Counted from the stretch's first letter, positions 24,118 to 37,040 are shown. The stretch is 64,000 bases of DNA from Cavia porcellus (GCF_034190915.1 NW_026947484.1:80733982-80797981), one strand, 5' to 3'. Numbers and translations: made by a program. The notes: a model not told the origin generated them from the letters alone.

Positions 24118-24764
24118 GTTTTGTTTCCCTGAATTTCTGCCGAGTGTTGCAGAAACAACACAGGCCTAGAAGTTAAACCTGTGGTTGAATCGTAGCTGTA
24201 TCAGTGTTTCTGGCCAAGCTTCCAATCCGAATCACGTTATATCACATCACGTGAGGGATTTACTCATCCCAGTGCTTGTGATTAGGATTCTTTTGGGTTG
24301 TTCAATGCATGGTGAAGATTTGAAGCAGTTTTCACCTCACTTAACAAGTTAATGTCAGTGTGAGTCCACAGCTGTGTCTTTACAGCTAGTATTTAGATAT
24401 ACTCAGTAAAGAAGACAAAAGCTTTGACACCTGCCTGTGGGTCAAAGTTCTACTGCCCCCTGACAAAGAGAAGGCCTGTGGGCATACGGGTGAAGGTCGC
24501 TGTGTTCCATCTGTGAGTACCAGCATATTGCCAGTTGGGACAGGGTGAAAAATCTCTTAGCTCCAAGATCTACAGGTATGTCAAACACACTGAGTTGTAA
24601 GGATCTAGTCCTTACCAAGAAAAGAACGTAATATTTCATAGTCTTTAGTTGTCAGTTCTGAAATTTTGTCAATCTACTTTAACCTTAACCTAGCAGGTAT
24701 GGCATGAATCATCACAAAATGAAAAAAGTCAGACAAGCCTAAGGTTCTAGAGTTGCGTCTTCTA

Positions 24765-24905
24765 CCTAAAGCCTACCTTTGAGCTAGTTACTGAGCTTGG
24801 TAAGCCTCAGTTTCCTTGTTAGGATATGAACAAAAGCTGTAAAGACTGAAAATTGAGCATGCATATTACACAAACCTGGGCAGGTCCTATTAGCATTAGT
24901 AAACT
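24765..24905 (+). repeat. MIR-like ancient SINE
   Basis: 'gagctagttactgagcttgg' and 'gcctcagtttccttgttagg' match the MIR core. The 3' part is diverged. Confidence 0.55.
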
Positions 24906-24980
24906 AGGAGTTGCCTTCTTGGTGGGAGAATAAAAAGATTAGGTTTTTTAAGCCTATAGGGACATGGAAACAAAGAAAAC

Positions 24981-25094
24981 ATTTTTTTTGAGACAGGGTC
25001 TCATTAGGTAGTACAGGCTGGCCTCAAACCCACAGTGATCCTCCTGCCTCAGCCTCCTAGCACTGAGATCACAGGCATGTATCACTGGGCCTGA
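24981..25094 (-). repeat. B1-type SINE, antisense
   Basis: 'ttgagacagggtctcattag', 'aggctggcctcaaaccc', 'cctgcctcagcctcc' and 'acaggcatgtatcactggg' are present. Confidence 0.88.
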
Positions 25095-28000
25095 CTTGTA
25101 ATCATTTTAACTTGGGTGACTCCTAAGGCTTTGAAATTGGGTAGAATGTACTTGCAAATGAGAAATCAGTTTTGACTGAAGAACGTTTATAGGCTTCCAG
25201 AGGGAGAAATGACAGTAACCAATCCTAGGTGTGGAATGAGGATGTGGAGTGGGACAGGGTAAGGGCCTGCATAGAGGACAAAAGGAGTCCTGACGTAGTA
25301 AAAGAATTACTGTAAAATAGTCTGTTCACCTCCATTGTGGTTTTGCCTCCACCACCTCTTGAAACAAATTTAGAAGTGGAGTGGGGTAGAGGAAGAAAAC
25401 AAGTACCTTTCTCCATTGACAGGAATGAAGAGTTAACATGATGACCCAGTGTAATGAACTGCCTAGGAAACACACTGAAGATCCACTGAGGTGCTGACAG
25501 TGTTTGTTGAGGTGGGAATGTGAAAGATGGTTTTCTTATTCCTGGATAATATGCACTTACTTGTTTTTATAGTTACATACATTTGCATATGTATGTGCTA
25601 GTTTGCATTAAGCACCTCAGGTATAATTCCTATTTTATCATCAATTCTAAAGTGAATAAAAATTAGGAACCTTCTTTCCAACCCCTCTTCATCCTCAAAA
25701 AATCAAAAAACACCATGTGAGCCACCTCCTGTGGACGAGGGCTGAGGAGAGGCCAAGATGGGAAGAGGCCGCAGTGATGCTGGCTAAAGGGTGGAGGCTA
25801 TTTCCTGCCTCTTTCAGGGCAGAAGTGGGGTTCAGGTTGAGCATGCTGCTCAACCATATTAGGACCTCTTTATATCCAATGCAGTGTTCCTCAGAGGATG
25901 CTCCACAGAATACTAGCATAAGGATGGGGTTTTTCTGGAAAGGGTATATAGGCAGAGGTTTAAAAAATATCAGTCCCCACCCGAGCTTGGAGGGTTACAC
26001 TGTACTTTAACATTGTAAAAGTATGAGAAGTTCTGTAGTTCAACCTTAGTTTAAATACTTGTAAAACTCACTTGATCATGGCAGTCTCTTCACCCTGGAA
26101 AAGAAAGTATTCGTGTTACATAGTGCTTTTATTCTGAAGATGCTACTTTGGGGGGTTCCTGGCCTAGTAGGATTCCTTAGGAAAATAGAATATATATAAA
26201 TTTCTACATTTTGTTACTGGGGTGTTTATGGGAAACCAGGCAGTTCCAGGGAACCAAGATAGAAAATCTGGACTCACATCTAAATCTAGCCCTTACCTAG
26301 CCCTACATTATTGACCCATTTTCACACATAAACTTCAAATCAGAGACCACCAACCCTACATGGTCCCATACTATCTTCCTTTTTCATCTGATCTTGTAGG
26401 AATTAGAGGGGTCAGATAGGATGAAACTTCCCTCGTTAGTGATTACTAAAATGTCCTCAAGTTTTTAGTCATACTGATCTTTTCTCAGAGGCCCAGTGTG
26501 GCAGTAGAGCTCTCTTTGGCTGGAAGGTATTAAGGAGATGCCATTGGGAAGGCAACCATGGCAAAAGAGGATTGACCATACTTGGGCCAAGCATAAGCTT
26601 TGAAACACCTAGATTTGGAAAGAAGGCTGACCAGAGCACTGCGTATGAGGACCTGTCACCAAACAGAGGGCCTGTTTGCCGGGAATAGTAGGAGCGAGGC
26701 TTTTGGCCTTGTAAGTGGGCTTTAGAAATGATACTCCTAACATATAAAACAAGCTGCAGTCTTGGATCACTGCCGTCCGTGCTGCTCTATTGATGGGCTC
26801 TCCAGAAAAGAGCCTGGCTGGATATTTTCTGAGTGTCTTCTCTATAATATAGAGCTTACATGAGTGCTTTAAAGGCTGTTGGTCCTGTATGTCTAGGATA
26901 TACTTGTGCAGCTCTTGTCAGCCTGAGCAAGTGCTGTTTACAATCCTGAGTTTTACAAGATAAAGGAGGAAGGTTCAGTCAGAGCTCTAAATGCAACTCA
27001 GGTTAAGAAATGACCGCGGTTCATGTATTAACTATGTATTAACTCCTCTTACCTGAGAGATAAAAATGAAGAGGAAGTAGAAAACTTAACCAAAGACTGA
27101 AGCAGCATGTGGTGAGAACGTGTCTGTTAACTATACCAAGGAAATGGTTTTAGTGAAGTAAAGGGGCTGTGAGGAGAACAGGAGTGAGTCGGCTCTGGGA
27201 CTGCCTTACTTGTCTGATCCCTTGCCAAGAATCCATGTGCCTCAAGAAAACGCTGAACCTGAAACTCAAGGAAGTGCCTTGTACATCCTGTGAGATTGTC
27301 TTCCCACATGTTTACAGCTACATTTGCGTGGACGCACAAGTCCATTTTAAAGTACTACTGAATTCATACTTCCTAAGTACTTCCTCAGTCAACAAATCCA
27401 ATCATTATGTAGAAGCAAGTCTGAAAATTTTAAGTGTTTAAAAGTTTTCATGCTTTCTTGGAAAGGTAATAATGATTATATTGTAAAATTGTTTTCTCCC
27501 TAATAGTTTCTTGATTGGGAGATTGTTCTGAGAGGTTCTGGAAATTTTGAACTTTGTGACACTGAGGTTGACTATCTGCCTTTGCTGGGGAGGGTTTGCA
27601 GAGAGGATAGTGGGGAGGGGAGACTAGAAATCAGTTCAGTTATTGAGCTGTTCTCAACACCAAAAAGAGTTTCATTTGGAATCACAAATCGGATACTAAA
27701 ATTCCAGACCAAGCCTTTCCGCTTCAAGATGAATGTTGCTTCCTCCACATAGGATGCTTTTCGCCTCAAACCAGCAGACTTCTAAGGTAGCCAGGTTCCT
27801 GTTTGTCTAAATGTGCATGAATGTCTGCCTCATGGATTTCAGAACACTGCTATGATCATCGTGTCATCCCGGCAGATGTACCTGCTTAGAAGAGTTATGA
27901 GACTTACTTAAGGAGGTACAGTGGAACATGAGCACAAAACCTTGGGTTCCAGTACCTCTGAGCCATGGCATTGGTGTGTCATTACCAGGTCAACAGTTTG

Positions 28001-28118
28001 GTGTCCTTTCAAATGAATATTCTTTAAATGTCTTTTTAATATCTATTTAGAAACGAGAGGACATTTTTGTTTACCATATTCTCTTGGTCTCTATTTGTCT
28101 GTGTCTTTCTGTCTCTGC

Positions 28119-28121
<3 letters not shown>
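25095..28121. other. Intergenic, largely unique-looking sequence
   Basis: About 3 kb with no recognised gene or repeat. Scattered short open frames have no known homology. Confidence 0.45.

Positions 28122-28183
<62 letters not shown>
28122..28183. repeat. (CT)n microsatellite
   Basis: About 30 CT dinucleotides with one TG interruption. It directly abuts an antisense SINE fragment. Confidence 0.95.
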
Positions 28184-28204
28184 GCTCGGAATCTAATAAC
28201 CTAG

Positions 28205-28305
28205 GGCTTTCACAGTAAGCTAACATGAGACAGAATCTCATGATCCTTCTGCCACAGCCTGCTAGAGTGCTAGGATCATAGGCCTGTACCACCACACAGA
28301 GATAG
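28205..28305 (-). repeat. B1-type SINE fragment, antisense
   Basis: 'gagacagaatctcatgatcc', 'gccacagcctgctagagtgc' and 'cataggcctgtaccaccac' are present, with the middle of the element deleted. Confidence 0.65.
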
Positions 28306-30420
28306 TTTTTCATATTTTCTTAGGGAAACTAAAGTCCTGTAGTTAACCAAAGGCAAATTGGTTATCTTTTATTGCTCACGTATTCACCTTGGAAATTAGG
28401 ATTTTTTTGCTAACTGTAAGTCACTACTTAAACAAATATAGGCGTTCATGTCCTGGCATTCAATTCAATATAGACATTCAGCATTGTGATGCACAGAATC
28501 TAAGAATGTGTAGATGACTTGCACCGTATGATGCCCTGCTGGATCCCTGTGCTACCCTGGGTATACATCTTTCAGAGCATCACAGCAAGCATGTATCTCA
28601 CTGTGTTTGTCCCTTCACTCTTCCCCACTGGATTATGGTCCTGAAAGGGAGCATGTTGTATTTGTCTCTTTACCCACAGAGCCTACAGCCATGATGGGAC
28701 TTGGTATGGTGTGGGAGTGGGGAATAATTTTTGCTTCAAAATTTGACAAACTTTTAACGGCATATCCAAAACTGAACACACGCCTCCCCTTAAAAAAATC
28801 CAAACTCAAAATTTTATTTCTTCCATCTATGAAAATCTTGAAAGAGCCATCTCTGGTGACCTTGGAAATACCAAGGGTTCTCAAACTAGTGAAAACGTGA
28901 TGCAGTGTGACCTTGTCCCAAACTTCCTTATCTTCCCCATGCCCAAATACCACTATTTGTAAAAGCCCAGGGCACAGCTGGGCTGTGGAGTGAAGAGGAA
29001 AGCAGGGGCTCCATGGGTCCCTGAGGCATGAGCAGGTGGGTTTCAGAGGGGTGGAAACGAGAGTGGAGGCTGCTGGGCCTCACACCAAAAAGAGAAGCCT
29101 GATGCTGCCTATGGGATCTTGGTCACCAAAGCCCAGCTGTGTTAAAGTTTGTTCCTCTCCTTGTTTCTGACCTCACTGGAACATTAAGCCCAATTTAATG
29201 GGCTGTTACTGGGAAACCAAGGAGTGTCAAGTTTCTGACATCTCCTAGGAAACCATTCTGTTCTAAATCTACAGTGGTGAAAGTGGCTTCTATTCCCTCC
29301 CCTCCTTTCAGTGAGGTTGGGAATGCTCAGTGTTGATTCTTCCCCAGGAAGCCAGCTGCCCTGCCCTGTCCACCTCAGCAGGTCCTTCCAAAGGTAGTGT
29401 GGGGAGTTAGTAAATGAGGAGATTATGCTCTTTTCAGAGAAAATACGGAGCAGTGCTTTATAACAATTGTCAACACACCTGAATCTCTCCGTCTAGCAGC
29501 TCATTTAGTAACGTGTTTCCAGCTTCCGTGTAAGCTCTCAGTGTGGATGCCTTTTATCCCGCTCTGGTGGTGTGCCGAATCATCTCTAGCTTCCATTAGC
29601 TTGCTGAGGAGGACGGGCTGCTGAATGGACGTGCCTCCTAGGGACAGAGATGCAGGCTGTGAAATTGCTTTACTTTGTCTCCAGACTTTACCTCCCTTGC
29701 TTTCCATGGCCTAGGCTGCCCCTACCCAAGGTTGTGTTGGGAGTGACATTGGCTGTTGGGCAAAGAGAAAGATAATTTTCACATTCTTCAGTGTGGCTGC
29801 CAGATATACTGCCTGGACCCAGCCTGGGAATGAAGCCTTGGATGCCAGCTGGTGGGTGCCTGTCTTGCTGCTGGCTCTGCCAAAGCATGTGGTTCTCATT
29901 ACAGTCAGTCACAAATGCCATTTTGCTCAGATGTCTGAGTCCTTTGGAAATTGGACTCAGAACTCAATTCCACTGGGCTGACCGTAGGCTTCCCTATCAG
30001 AATTTTCATGTAGGATTCCAGTTGCCCTTAGAGTCAAAGAAAAACAAACTGTGAAAGGGAAGTAGGAAAGTGGGAAGGTGGTCTAACGACAGCTGTTCTG
30101 AGCTAAATAAAATTATAGTCCTGATGGGAGAAGTAAATGCAGTGCCTTCTGTACCTGAAATCATCACCTAATCTGTGCTAAAAACGCTGTTACTCTCTCA
30201 CAGTTCTGGGGCCTGGACTTTCAAAACCAAGGTGTCAGCAGGACTGAGTCTTAGAGATCTGAGGGAGAATCAGTGCCTCTCTCCTAGCTTCTAGAAAATG
30301 GAGGCATGCTTTGGATTGTAGGTGCAGTCTTTAGTTTTACAGAGTATTCTTCTTGGGCTCTGTCTTTATATGGCTGTCTCCTGACAGAAACACTCACTGT
30401 ACTGCAGTTAGGACTTCAAC
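28306..30420. other. Intergenic, no feature recognised
   Basis: About 2.1 kb of apparently unique sequence. Overlapping short frames on both strands (28.6-28.95 kb and 29.7-30.05 kb) are not supported by homology. Confidence 0.45.
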
Positions 30421-30561
30421 TTTTTTTTTTTTTTTTTTTTTTTTGAGATAGGTTTTTGCACTGTACTTCAGGCTAGCCCTGAACTCAGTAGGTAGCCGAG
30501 ATAATCCTCCTGCTTCAGCCTCCCAAGTGCTGGGATTGCAGGTGTGTGCTACCATGCCCGG
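30421..30561 (-). repeat. B1-type SINE, antisense
   Basis: A 24-T run leads into 'gagataggtttttgcactg', 'caggctagccctgaactcag', 'ttcagcctcccaagtgctgg' and 'gctaccatgcccggg'. Confidence 0.9.
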
Positions 30562-30779
30562 GTTCAACATATTGTTTTTAAGTGGACATACAATTCATAA
30601 TGGAGACCAAAGGCTGAAGCAAATGGATCTGGAAGAAATTATGTGGGTAACTTGGAAGTCCCTACCAAGACGATGGTCTTACTGGTTCTATGGGGAAAGT
30701 TGTCTTCCACGATGTTATAAAACCATATGTATTGTAGTAGTTAATGCTTTGGGGGAAAGTAATAGAAATTAACGTATTT

Positions 30780-31260
30780 GTTAGGGATGCTTAGGTTGCA
30801 AATGAAATCAATTCCAGCAGGCTTAAACAAAAAATGATTTAAAAAAATTCATTGGCTTACATAACCAGAAGTCTAAGCCTGGATCTGACTATAAGCAGGT
30901 AGACTCCAAGGCATAAACACAGGTCGAAGACCAGGATATCTCTCCCTCCTCATTCTCTTCTTCCACCTGTCCCTTTTTTTCCCTCTTTCTCTGTCTTCCT
31001 TTTCCCTCTGTCACTCTTCCCTCTTCCTTTCCCTCTGCCTTCCCTTTCCCTTCTCTCAGGTAGGTTCATGCTACAGTTTCTTCACAAAGGGGGTGCAAAT
31101 AGTAGTGGAGCATCTCAAATTGCCGCCTGGCACAAAGGAAGTTTCTTTTTTCCAACCCTCTGTATCAATCCTAGGGAAGACATTGGCTGGCCTTGCTTGG
31201 GTCATGTGGCTATACACAAATCAGTCATTGTAGCCAGGGGTATAGTGTGCCATAAGTGAC
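30780..31260. repeat. Unassigned ancient interspersed repeat with pyrimidine-rich insert
   Basis: The phrases 'gcaaatgaaatcaattccag' and 'ttaaaaaaattcattggctt' and the later 'ggtcatgtggctatacac' resemble an old mammalian interspersed repeat. A C/T-rich run (about 30945-31058) splits it. The family is not assigned. Confidence 0.35.
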
Positions 31261-31597
31261 CAGGCCAGATCATGTGTTTGTCCTTAAAGGGAGTGTCAGT
31301 GGTGGTTTGTTCTGCTAGGCAGAATCTCTTGAAAACTGGAGAAGGGCTTCCCAGGGAAACAAACAAACAAAAATAGAGGGATGGGTGATGTCATTAGACA
31401 CTGTGTTACTACAATCCAGTATATAAGTCAAACTAGTATAAACAAAGCCATGTGCATGACCCTTCAAGAGAATTTGAAAACTACCAGGACCCTGGCTGTG
31501 TCTTTCTACTCCCATGTGCTTCTTTCCTTTCTCTGGAATCCTTTTTCTACTTCTTAGTCTTCCCAGTGGGAAAGAACTGATTTCCCTAAAGCCTCCT

Positions 31598-31795
31598 AGC
31601 TTTTATTTTTTTCAGTACTAGGAACTGAACCTAGGGCCTTTGCACTGAACTACATTCTCTGCTCTTTTTTTGGTGTTGATGTTGTTTATTTTGAGCAGGT
31701 CTTCCTAAGTCACTCAGTTACCTAGACTGGACTTGAACTTGCAGTGCTCCAACCTCAGCCTTCCAGAATGCTAGAATTGCAAGTGTGTTCCAGTT
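31598..31795 (-). repeat. B4-like composite SINE, antisense
   Basis: 'cagtactaggaactgaacct...tgaactacattctctgctc' (ID part) is followed by 'ttgagcaggtcttcctaag...ctcagccttccagaatgc' (7SL part). The copy is diverged. Confidence 0.7.
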
Positions 31796-33169
31796 GACCC
31801 AGCAACTTCCCAGTTTAATCTCCCTCATCCAAGAGACTAGTCTATTATAAATTCCCAAGGAAGAAAATCTTATTGGCCCAACTAGAGTCAAGTTCCTACT
31901 CCTGACTCAGTCAGTTGTGTTCAGGAGGTAGGATCCATGGCACATTCACAGAAAGATCCAGTAAATATCTAACATATATCAGTTAATCTTAAAGTGAAGG
32001 AGATGCCTGGAACCATTCTAAAGAATATTTTGTTCTAAGACCCTCATTTTAGAGATGAAAAGAAATTTAAGGACAAACTTTGTGTTTCATATATACATAC
32101 AGAGGCCAGAACTCAGCGAGAACTGGTTCCCAGGCCCCAAGATTTCCATCCTATTTTCATCTACATTTTTAGGCCTAATAGTTCCAATAGTTCTCCAGTA
32201 TAGTCAAAATGGTGATATTTCCAAAACTAATATACAGATCTACTGTAATTCCAATCAAAATATCAATAGCATTTCTCACAAGTAGAGAAAACCACCTATT
32301 TTTAAAAATTAAGTTTATTGGTATATTTTAAATATATGAATGATCACATTCATCATAAGGAATTTGTACCTGTACTTGATAAATCTTAAATTCTTTTTTT
32401 TCCCCATTCCCCCACCCTTGCTTTAGTGCTTTGTCTCATTTACAAAAGCTTTGTTTCCATTTTTCCTTTTTCTTGGAGAAAATAATCTTAGAATTCATTT
32501 GGAACCAGAAGAGATCCAGCATAGCAAAAGTAGCACTGAATAACAATAAAGTGGAAGGCATTACAGTTTTGAATATGAAGCTATATTACAAAGCTATCGT
32601 GATAAAAACAGCATGATACTAGTACAAAAACAAATGTGGATCAGTGGAACAAAATGAAGATACAGAAACAACCCCAAGCATATTCAACTGTTTAATCTTT
32701 GACGAGTATCCCAAAAACATACAGTAGAGGAAAGATACTGACATCCTTGATAAATGGTGCTGGGAAAACTGAGTAGCCACACACAGATTGAATCTAGATG
32801 CCCTGTCTCAGCATGAGCTAAATTAAAATGAAAATGGATTAGCTACCTGATGTTAAAGCAGAATCACTTGATCTGCCAGAAGATACAATAGGTAAAACTC
32901 TTGAAATCATAGACCTAAGCAAGGGCTTTCCAAACTGAAACACAGTTGCACAGGAGCTAGTACCAGCAATCAACAAATGGGATCATATAACGGCAAAAAG
33001 CTTCTGCACGGTAAAAGGAATAACAGTGAAGAGACAACCTACAGAATGGAAAAAAATTTAGCCAGACATTCTGACAGAAGAAACAGAATATATAGAGAAC
33101 TCATAAATAAATTAGACCCAGTAAATCAGACCCATAAATAAAAAGACCCAGTTAAAATTAAATAAACAG

Positions 33170-33273
33170 GGCTGGGGATTTAGCTCAGTGGTCTAAGTGC
33201 CTGCCTGGTAAATGCAAGGTTGTGAGTTTGATCCCTACTACCAAAAAAAAAAAAAAAAAAAAAAAAATCAAAC
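33170..33273 (+). repeat. ID-type SINE inserted in L1, young
   Basis: 'ggctggggatttagctcagt', 'gtgcctgcctggtaaatgc' and 'gagtttgatccctactacc' are followed by about 25 A. The flanks repeat 16 bases with one mismatch (33154-33169 and 33274-33289), so this is a clean retroposition into the L1. Confidence 0.95.
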
Positions 33274-33415
33274 AAAATTAAATGAACAGCTGAAATGAAA
33301 GTTTCAGAGAAATTTTCAGTCCTTTTTCAGAAGAAATACAAATGGCCCAATAAATACATGAAAAAACATAAGGCATCACTGGTCATTAGAGAAATGCAAA
33401 TTCGCAAAACAGTGA

Positions 33416-33505
33416 AACTAGTGATTAAGCTCAGCAGTACAAGGCCTGCCTGGCAAGCCCAAGGTCCTGAGTTTAATTCCTGATACCCCCAAAACCAAAA
33501 TAGCA
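33416..33505 (+). repeat. ID-type SINE, older, inserted in L1
   Basis: 'gtgattaagctcagcag', 'aaggcctgcctggcaagcc' and 'tgagtttaattcctgatacc' are present. The 5' end is diverged. Confidence 0.8.
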
Positions 33506-33715
33506 AGATTCCATCTTACTGCAGAAAGAATAGCCATCAAGAAATCAAATAACAAGGACTGACAAGGGTGTGGGGAAAAAAAGAACCCTTGTACCTTGTT
33601 GGTGGGAATATGAACTAGTACAGTCACTGTAGACCCCAGAATAGTGATCCCTCAAAAAGCTAAAATTAGAAATTCCATTTAATCCAGATATTCCCCTCTA
33701 GGTATCTTCCCAAAA

Positions 33716-33893
33716 GTCCAAGACATTATATTATAGTGATGTTCTGCTTCACCACAGGCCAGAGACAATGGGCCAAGTCACCAGGGCCTGAAGCCTCTGA
33801 AACTGAGCCAAAATAAATCTTGCTTCCTTTAAGTTGTTTGCATTAGATATTTTGTCACAGTGCTAAACAGTGACTAATACAATGTCCTATCAA
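33716..33893 (+). repeat. MaLR-type LTR, 3' half
   Basis: 'tgatgttctgcttcaccaca', 'gaagcctctgaaactgagcc', 'aaaataaatcttgcttcc' (with an AATAAA) and 'tattttgtcacagtgc' to 'gtgactaatac' form the 3' half of a MaLR-like LTR. No internal viral genes are present. Confidence 0.7.
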
Positions 33894-34299
33894 ATGATCA
33901 GTCCCTTAAGGCAGCCCTAGATCTTGTTTTTTCTTGTTCCTGTCCTGAGAGCAACCAGAACTTGGTCATCCTCAGGAAATGGCTCTTGAGAGGAACCAAA
34001 AATCTCATCCAGTTCCTCTGGGTCCAAAGCAGGTATGTGTAGGGTTTTCAGGGAGGCACTATTGGATATGCCTCAGCATCTTTTGAAAGGCAAAAAGAAT
34101 TTTCTGGGATCTTGTAAGCTAAAGTAAGAGCTGACTTCCCATTGGACAGTGGGGAGATCTGCTTCTATTTCCATATAAATGAAGAGTAAAAAGCATAACC
34201 ACACAAAAAACTCGGTATTTCTGAATTTTCTGAATCTCTACTTCCTGTGTGAGTACTTTGTTAACAATGCCTCTCACCAGAAACTGATTTCTGCCAAAT

Positions 34300-34640
34300 T
34301 TGTTGGTATCTTAGCATAACATATGACTGTAACAAAATACCACACACCAGATGCTGTATAAATAAGAGAAATTCACTTTCTATAGCTTTGGAGGCTGGGA
34401 AACTAATATGAAGGCACTGTCAGGTTTGGCATCTATAGTTCCTTCTCACTTCGTCTTCACATGGTAGAAGATGCCAGGGTCTCCCTGAGGGGTGTGTGTG
34501 TGTGTGTGTGTGTTTTAAATAGCCAAAAGTCCCACTTCCCAATACTATTACATTGTTGATTAGGTTTAAATATAAGAATCTGGGAGAGGGTATTAATATT
34601 CAGACATAGCTCTGTCTGTCTCACATGATCCTTGTAGCAG
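34300..34640 (-). repeat. MLT1-like LTR fragment, antisense, with (TG)n
   Basis: 'gactgtaacaaaataccac', 'aagagaaattcactttctat' and 'ggaggctgggaaactaatat' are the complement of an MLT1-type LTR end. A TG repeat (34491-34513) interrupts it. The subfamily is not assigned. Confidence 0.55.
34491..34513. repeat. (TG)n microsatellite
   Basis: Eleven TG units inside the LTR fragment. Confidence 0.95.
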
Positions 34641-35059
34641 CCTCCCAAGGGAAATATGACATATTTTTTCACAAAGGAAGACAAGGGAGCTGAGAACCAG
34701 TAGGACTGCATTCTTGTCTCAGAGGATAAGACAAAACTGCACCACACCACAACTCTCAGCCTGAATCCAGGACATCTGTGCCCTGCCACTTGCCCACTAC
34801 AGCTAGGCCGAGGATCTCCAATGCATAGGTTAAACAGATCTGGCCTAAATGCGCCTCCACAAAGATCTAAAGGTGAGCAGAATGCCTCCCTAAGGAGCTG
34901 CAGTAATGAATAAAATGTGTCAACTCTACTTTCATTAAATTTATATCCAGTGTGGCAAAAAGTGTTAAATACTTTCAAGGTATTTACAATTATAGAAGTG
35001 GTTTTCTAAGCAAAAAGTACAAGGAGCTATGAGAAGAGTTAGTAGGGAACGTGTGGAAG

Positions 35060-35755
35060 TCAGTTTGGGCTGCTATAACAATACCATAAACTGGGTAGCT
35101 TAAAAATGGTAGAAATTTATTTTTCACATTTCTGGAGACTGTAAGTGAGATCAGGGTGCCAGCATGTTTGAGTTCTAGTGAGGACCCTCTTGTGGGCTGC
35201 AGACTGCTAATTACATCCTCATACAGCAAAAAGAGCCAGCTATATCACTGAGATCTTATTAGAACACTGCCTTGGTCACTTTCTTTGTAATACCTGACAC
35301 CCACAACTTAAAGGAGTAGAGGTTTTGGCTCTTGTTTCAGAGGTCTCAGTCCTTGTATGGTCTGCAGCATGGTGGCAGGTCCTGGACAGAGCAAAGCTGC
35401 TAATCTCCTAGAGCACAGAATGCAGATAGCATGGAGACAAGAACCAGGAAGGGAGACACACCCTTTCAGGTCACCCCCCAGCAACCTGCCTCTTCTGACC
35501 CAGTCCCACCTCCTAAAAGCAGGTCAGCTAAGGTCCCCATAATCCAGTCTCCATCTAGAAGTCCACTCTTCAAGGCATGAAACTCTAGGGGGACATCTCG
35601 ATATAAACCATAGCAGACACTAATCTCACTCATGAGAGCTCTTCCTTGTTACTTAATTACCTCCTGAAAGGTCCCTCTCCAAAGGTAATCACATTGTGAT
35701 TAAGGCTTCACTTTATGAATTATAAGGGACACAAACATTCACCCCAAAGAGTCCA
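35060..35755 (-). repeat. MLT1-like LTR, antisense, split by a nested LTR
   Basis: The first part (35060-35267) begins 'cagtttgggctgctataac' and reads 'ggtagaaatttatttttcac'. The second part (35621-35755) continues 'taatctcactcatgagagc...ggacacaaacattcacc'. Together they form one antisense MLT1-type LTR interrupted by the element at 35268-35615. Confidence 0.7.
35268..35615 (-). repeat. MaLR-type LTR nested in an older LTR, antisense
   Basis: It reads from 'tgccttggtcactttctttg' to 'cgatataaaccatagca', i.e. tg...ca ends in the complement. Near-identical 5-bp flanks (aacac at 35263-35267 and gacac at 35616-35620) fit a retroviral-type target duplication. No internal genes: a solo LTR. Confidence 0.72.
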
Positions 35756-36540
35756 CTTTAATCTGAGGCATACTTATGAAGGAAAAGATTGTGAGATCAG
35801 AAAGCCAACCAGAGACCAGGTCACAGGAACCTTATTGGCTGTTTCTTAACAGTTTATAATTTAATGCCATTTAAGGGAAGTGATATGATCTGATTTGCAA
35901 GTTTAAAAGACCACCGTGCCGCCTTTGTGCAGGAGAAGGTGTGGCAGGCTAACTCTGCGTATGAAAGTGTCAACTACAACCAACTGCTTTTTGTTTACAC
36001 TAAGCATCTATGTTCTTGGGCTTCTTCACGAGTCCTTGGTCCAAGTAGCTGAGGCTAAGGTAATATCTTTGGTTTCACCTGATAGCAATAGCACAAGCCG
36101 TAGGAAGTTAGGCAGGCAAGAATGAATATGCTTGATGTTTTCCAAAAGGAAGATGTTTTTGTATTAGACATATAGGTTTTTATATACTCACATTTTTCAG
36201 TATTTTCAGTAATTTCAGTTATTTAACCCAATAATCAAAATGATTTAGTAAAAACCTGACTTATGGAGCATTTACTCTATTGCAAAGAATTTTTATTTCC
36301 CTTTTTAACTGTAGGATCCCATGGTTCTATATCATTATTCCACTTGTGCAGTAAGGCTCTGTATCAAGGTTCAGTGCAGGAAGCATTAAACCCATTTCAG
36401 ATATTTCAAGCAGAAAGGGATTCACAACCAGGAATAATGCACTTGCAAAGCCTATGAAAGGGCTGGAGCAGAAGACTCTATCCTTTTTTAGAGAGACCTC
36501 TTCAGGCCCTATCTGGTGACAATATCATTTTACGACTTAA

Positions 36541-36900
36541 TGACTTTCTTGTTGTGGAACAAAATACCTGATACCCACAGCCTAAAGGAGGAGGGATGTC
36601 TTTGTGTTTATAGTTTCAGAGTTTTTAGTCCATGGTCAGCTGGCCCCCAGATACAAACATCATGGAGGAAGAGCGTGGCAGAGTAAAGCTGCCCAGCTCA
36701 TGGAGACTGAGAAATAGAGTGAAAGGGAAGGTGCCAGAGAGGAAGGGGTCAGGGACAGATTTAGTCCCAGAGGTAACAGTACCGACTCACCGCCTCCAAG
36801 TAGGCTGCACCTTCTCATAGCTCACGCAGCTGTGGATTTATCAGTGGATTAGTGCACTAATGAGTCTTTTAATTCAGTTACCTCTTTAAGAGTCTCAGTG
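36541..36900 (-). repeat. MaLR-type LTR, antisense
   Basis: 'tgactttcttgttgtggaac', 'atacctgatacccacagcc', 'tttcagagtttttagtccat' and 'ggtcagctggcccccagat' parallel the nested LTR at 35268-35615. It is diverged. Confidence 0.7.
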
Positions 36901-36957
36901 TTTATGTTATTTTTAGTTGGGCTGCTATAAAAATGGCTCCGTAGGTTTTGTTTGTTT

Positions 36958-37040
36958 ATTTTTTGTGGTACCAGGATGAATTTACAACTTTGTGCTTGCA
37001 GGGCAAGCACTTACACCACTGAGCTAAATCCTGGCCCTTT
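36958..37040 (-). repeat. ID-type SINE, antisense
   Basis: 'gtggtaccaggatgaattta', 'gtgcttgcagggcaagcac' and 'actgagctaaatcctggccc' are present. Confidence 0.88.

Larger units (their letters stand above)
32160..33715 (+). mobile_element. L1 retrotransposon fragment (3' part of ORF2 and 3' end)
   Basis: Frame segments around 32471-32616 read '[16 protein letters not shown]' and '[15 protein letters not shown]', which match the C-terminal part of L1 ORF2 protein. The downstream DNA ('gataaatggtgctgggaaaactg', 'ttctgcacggtaaaagg', 'accttgttggtgggaat') is typical of the L1 3' end. Stops and frameshifts disable it. Non-L1 sequence (about 32290-32455) and two ID elements (33170-33273 and 33416-33505) interrupt it. 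Confidence 0.88.

Noticed and set aside
28071..28313. An Arg/Glu repeat protein on the minus strand
   Set aside because: It is only the translation of a CT microsatellite and an adjoining SINE.
34457..34978. A 173-codon open frame on the minus strand, the longest in the window
   Set aside because: It runs through a TG microsatellite and an LTR fragment, and its product has no recognisable domain; a chance frame.
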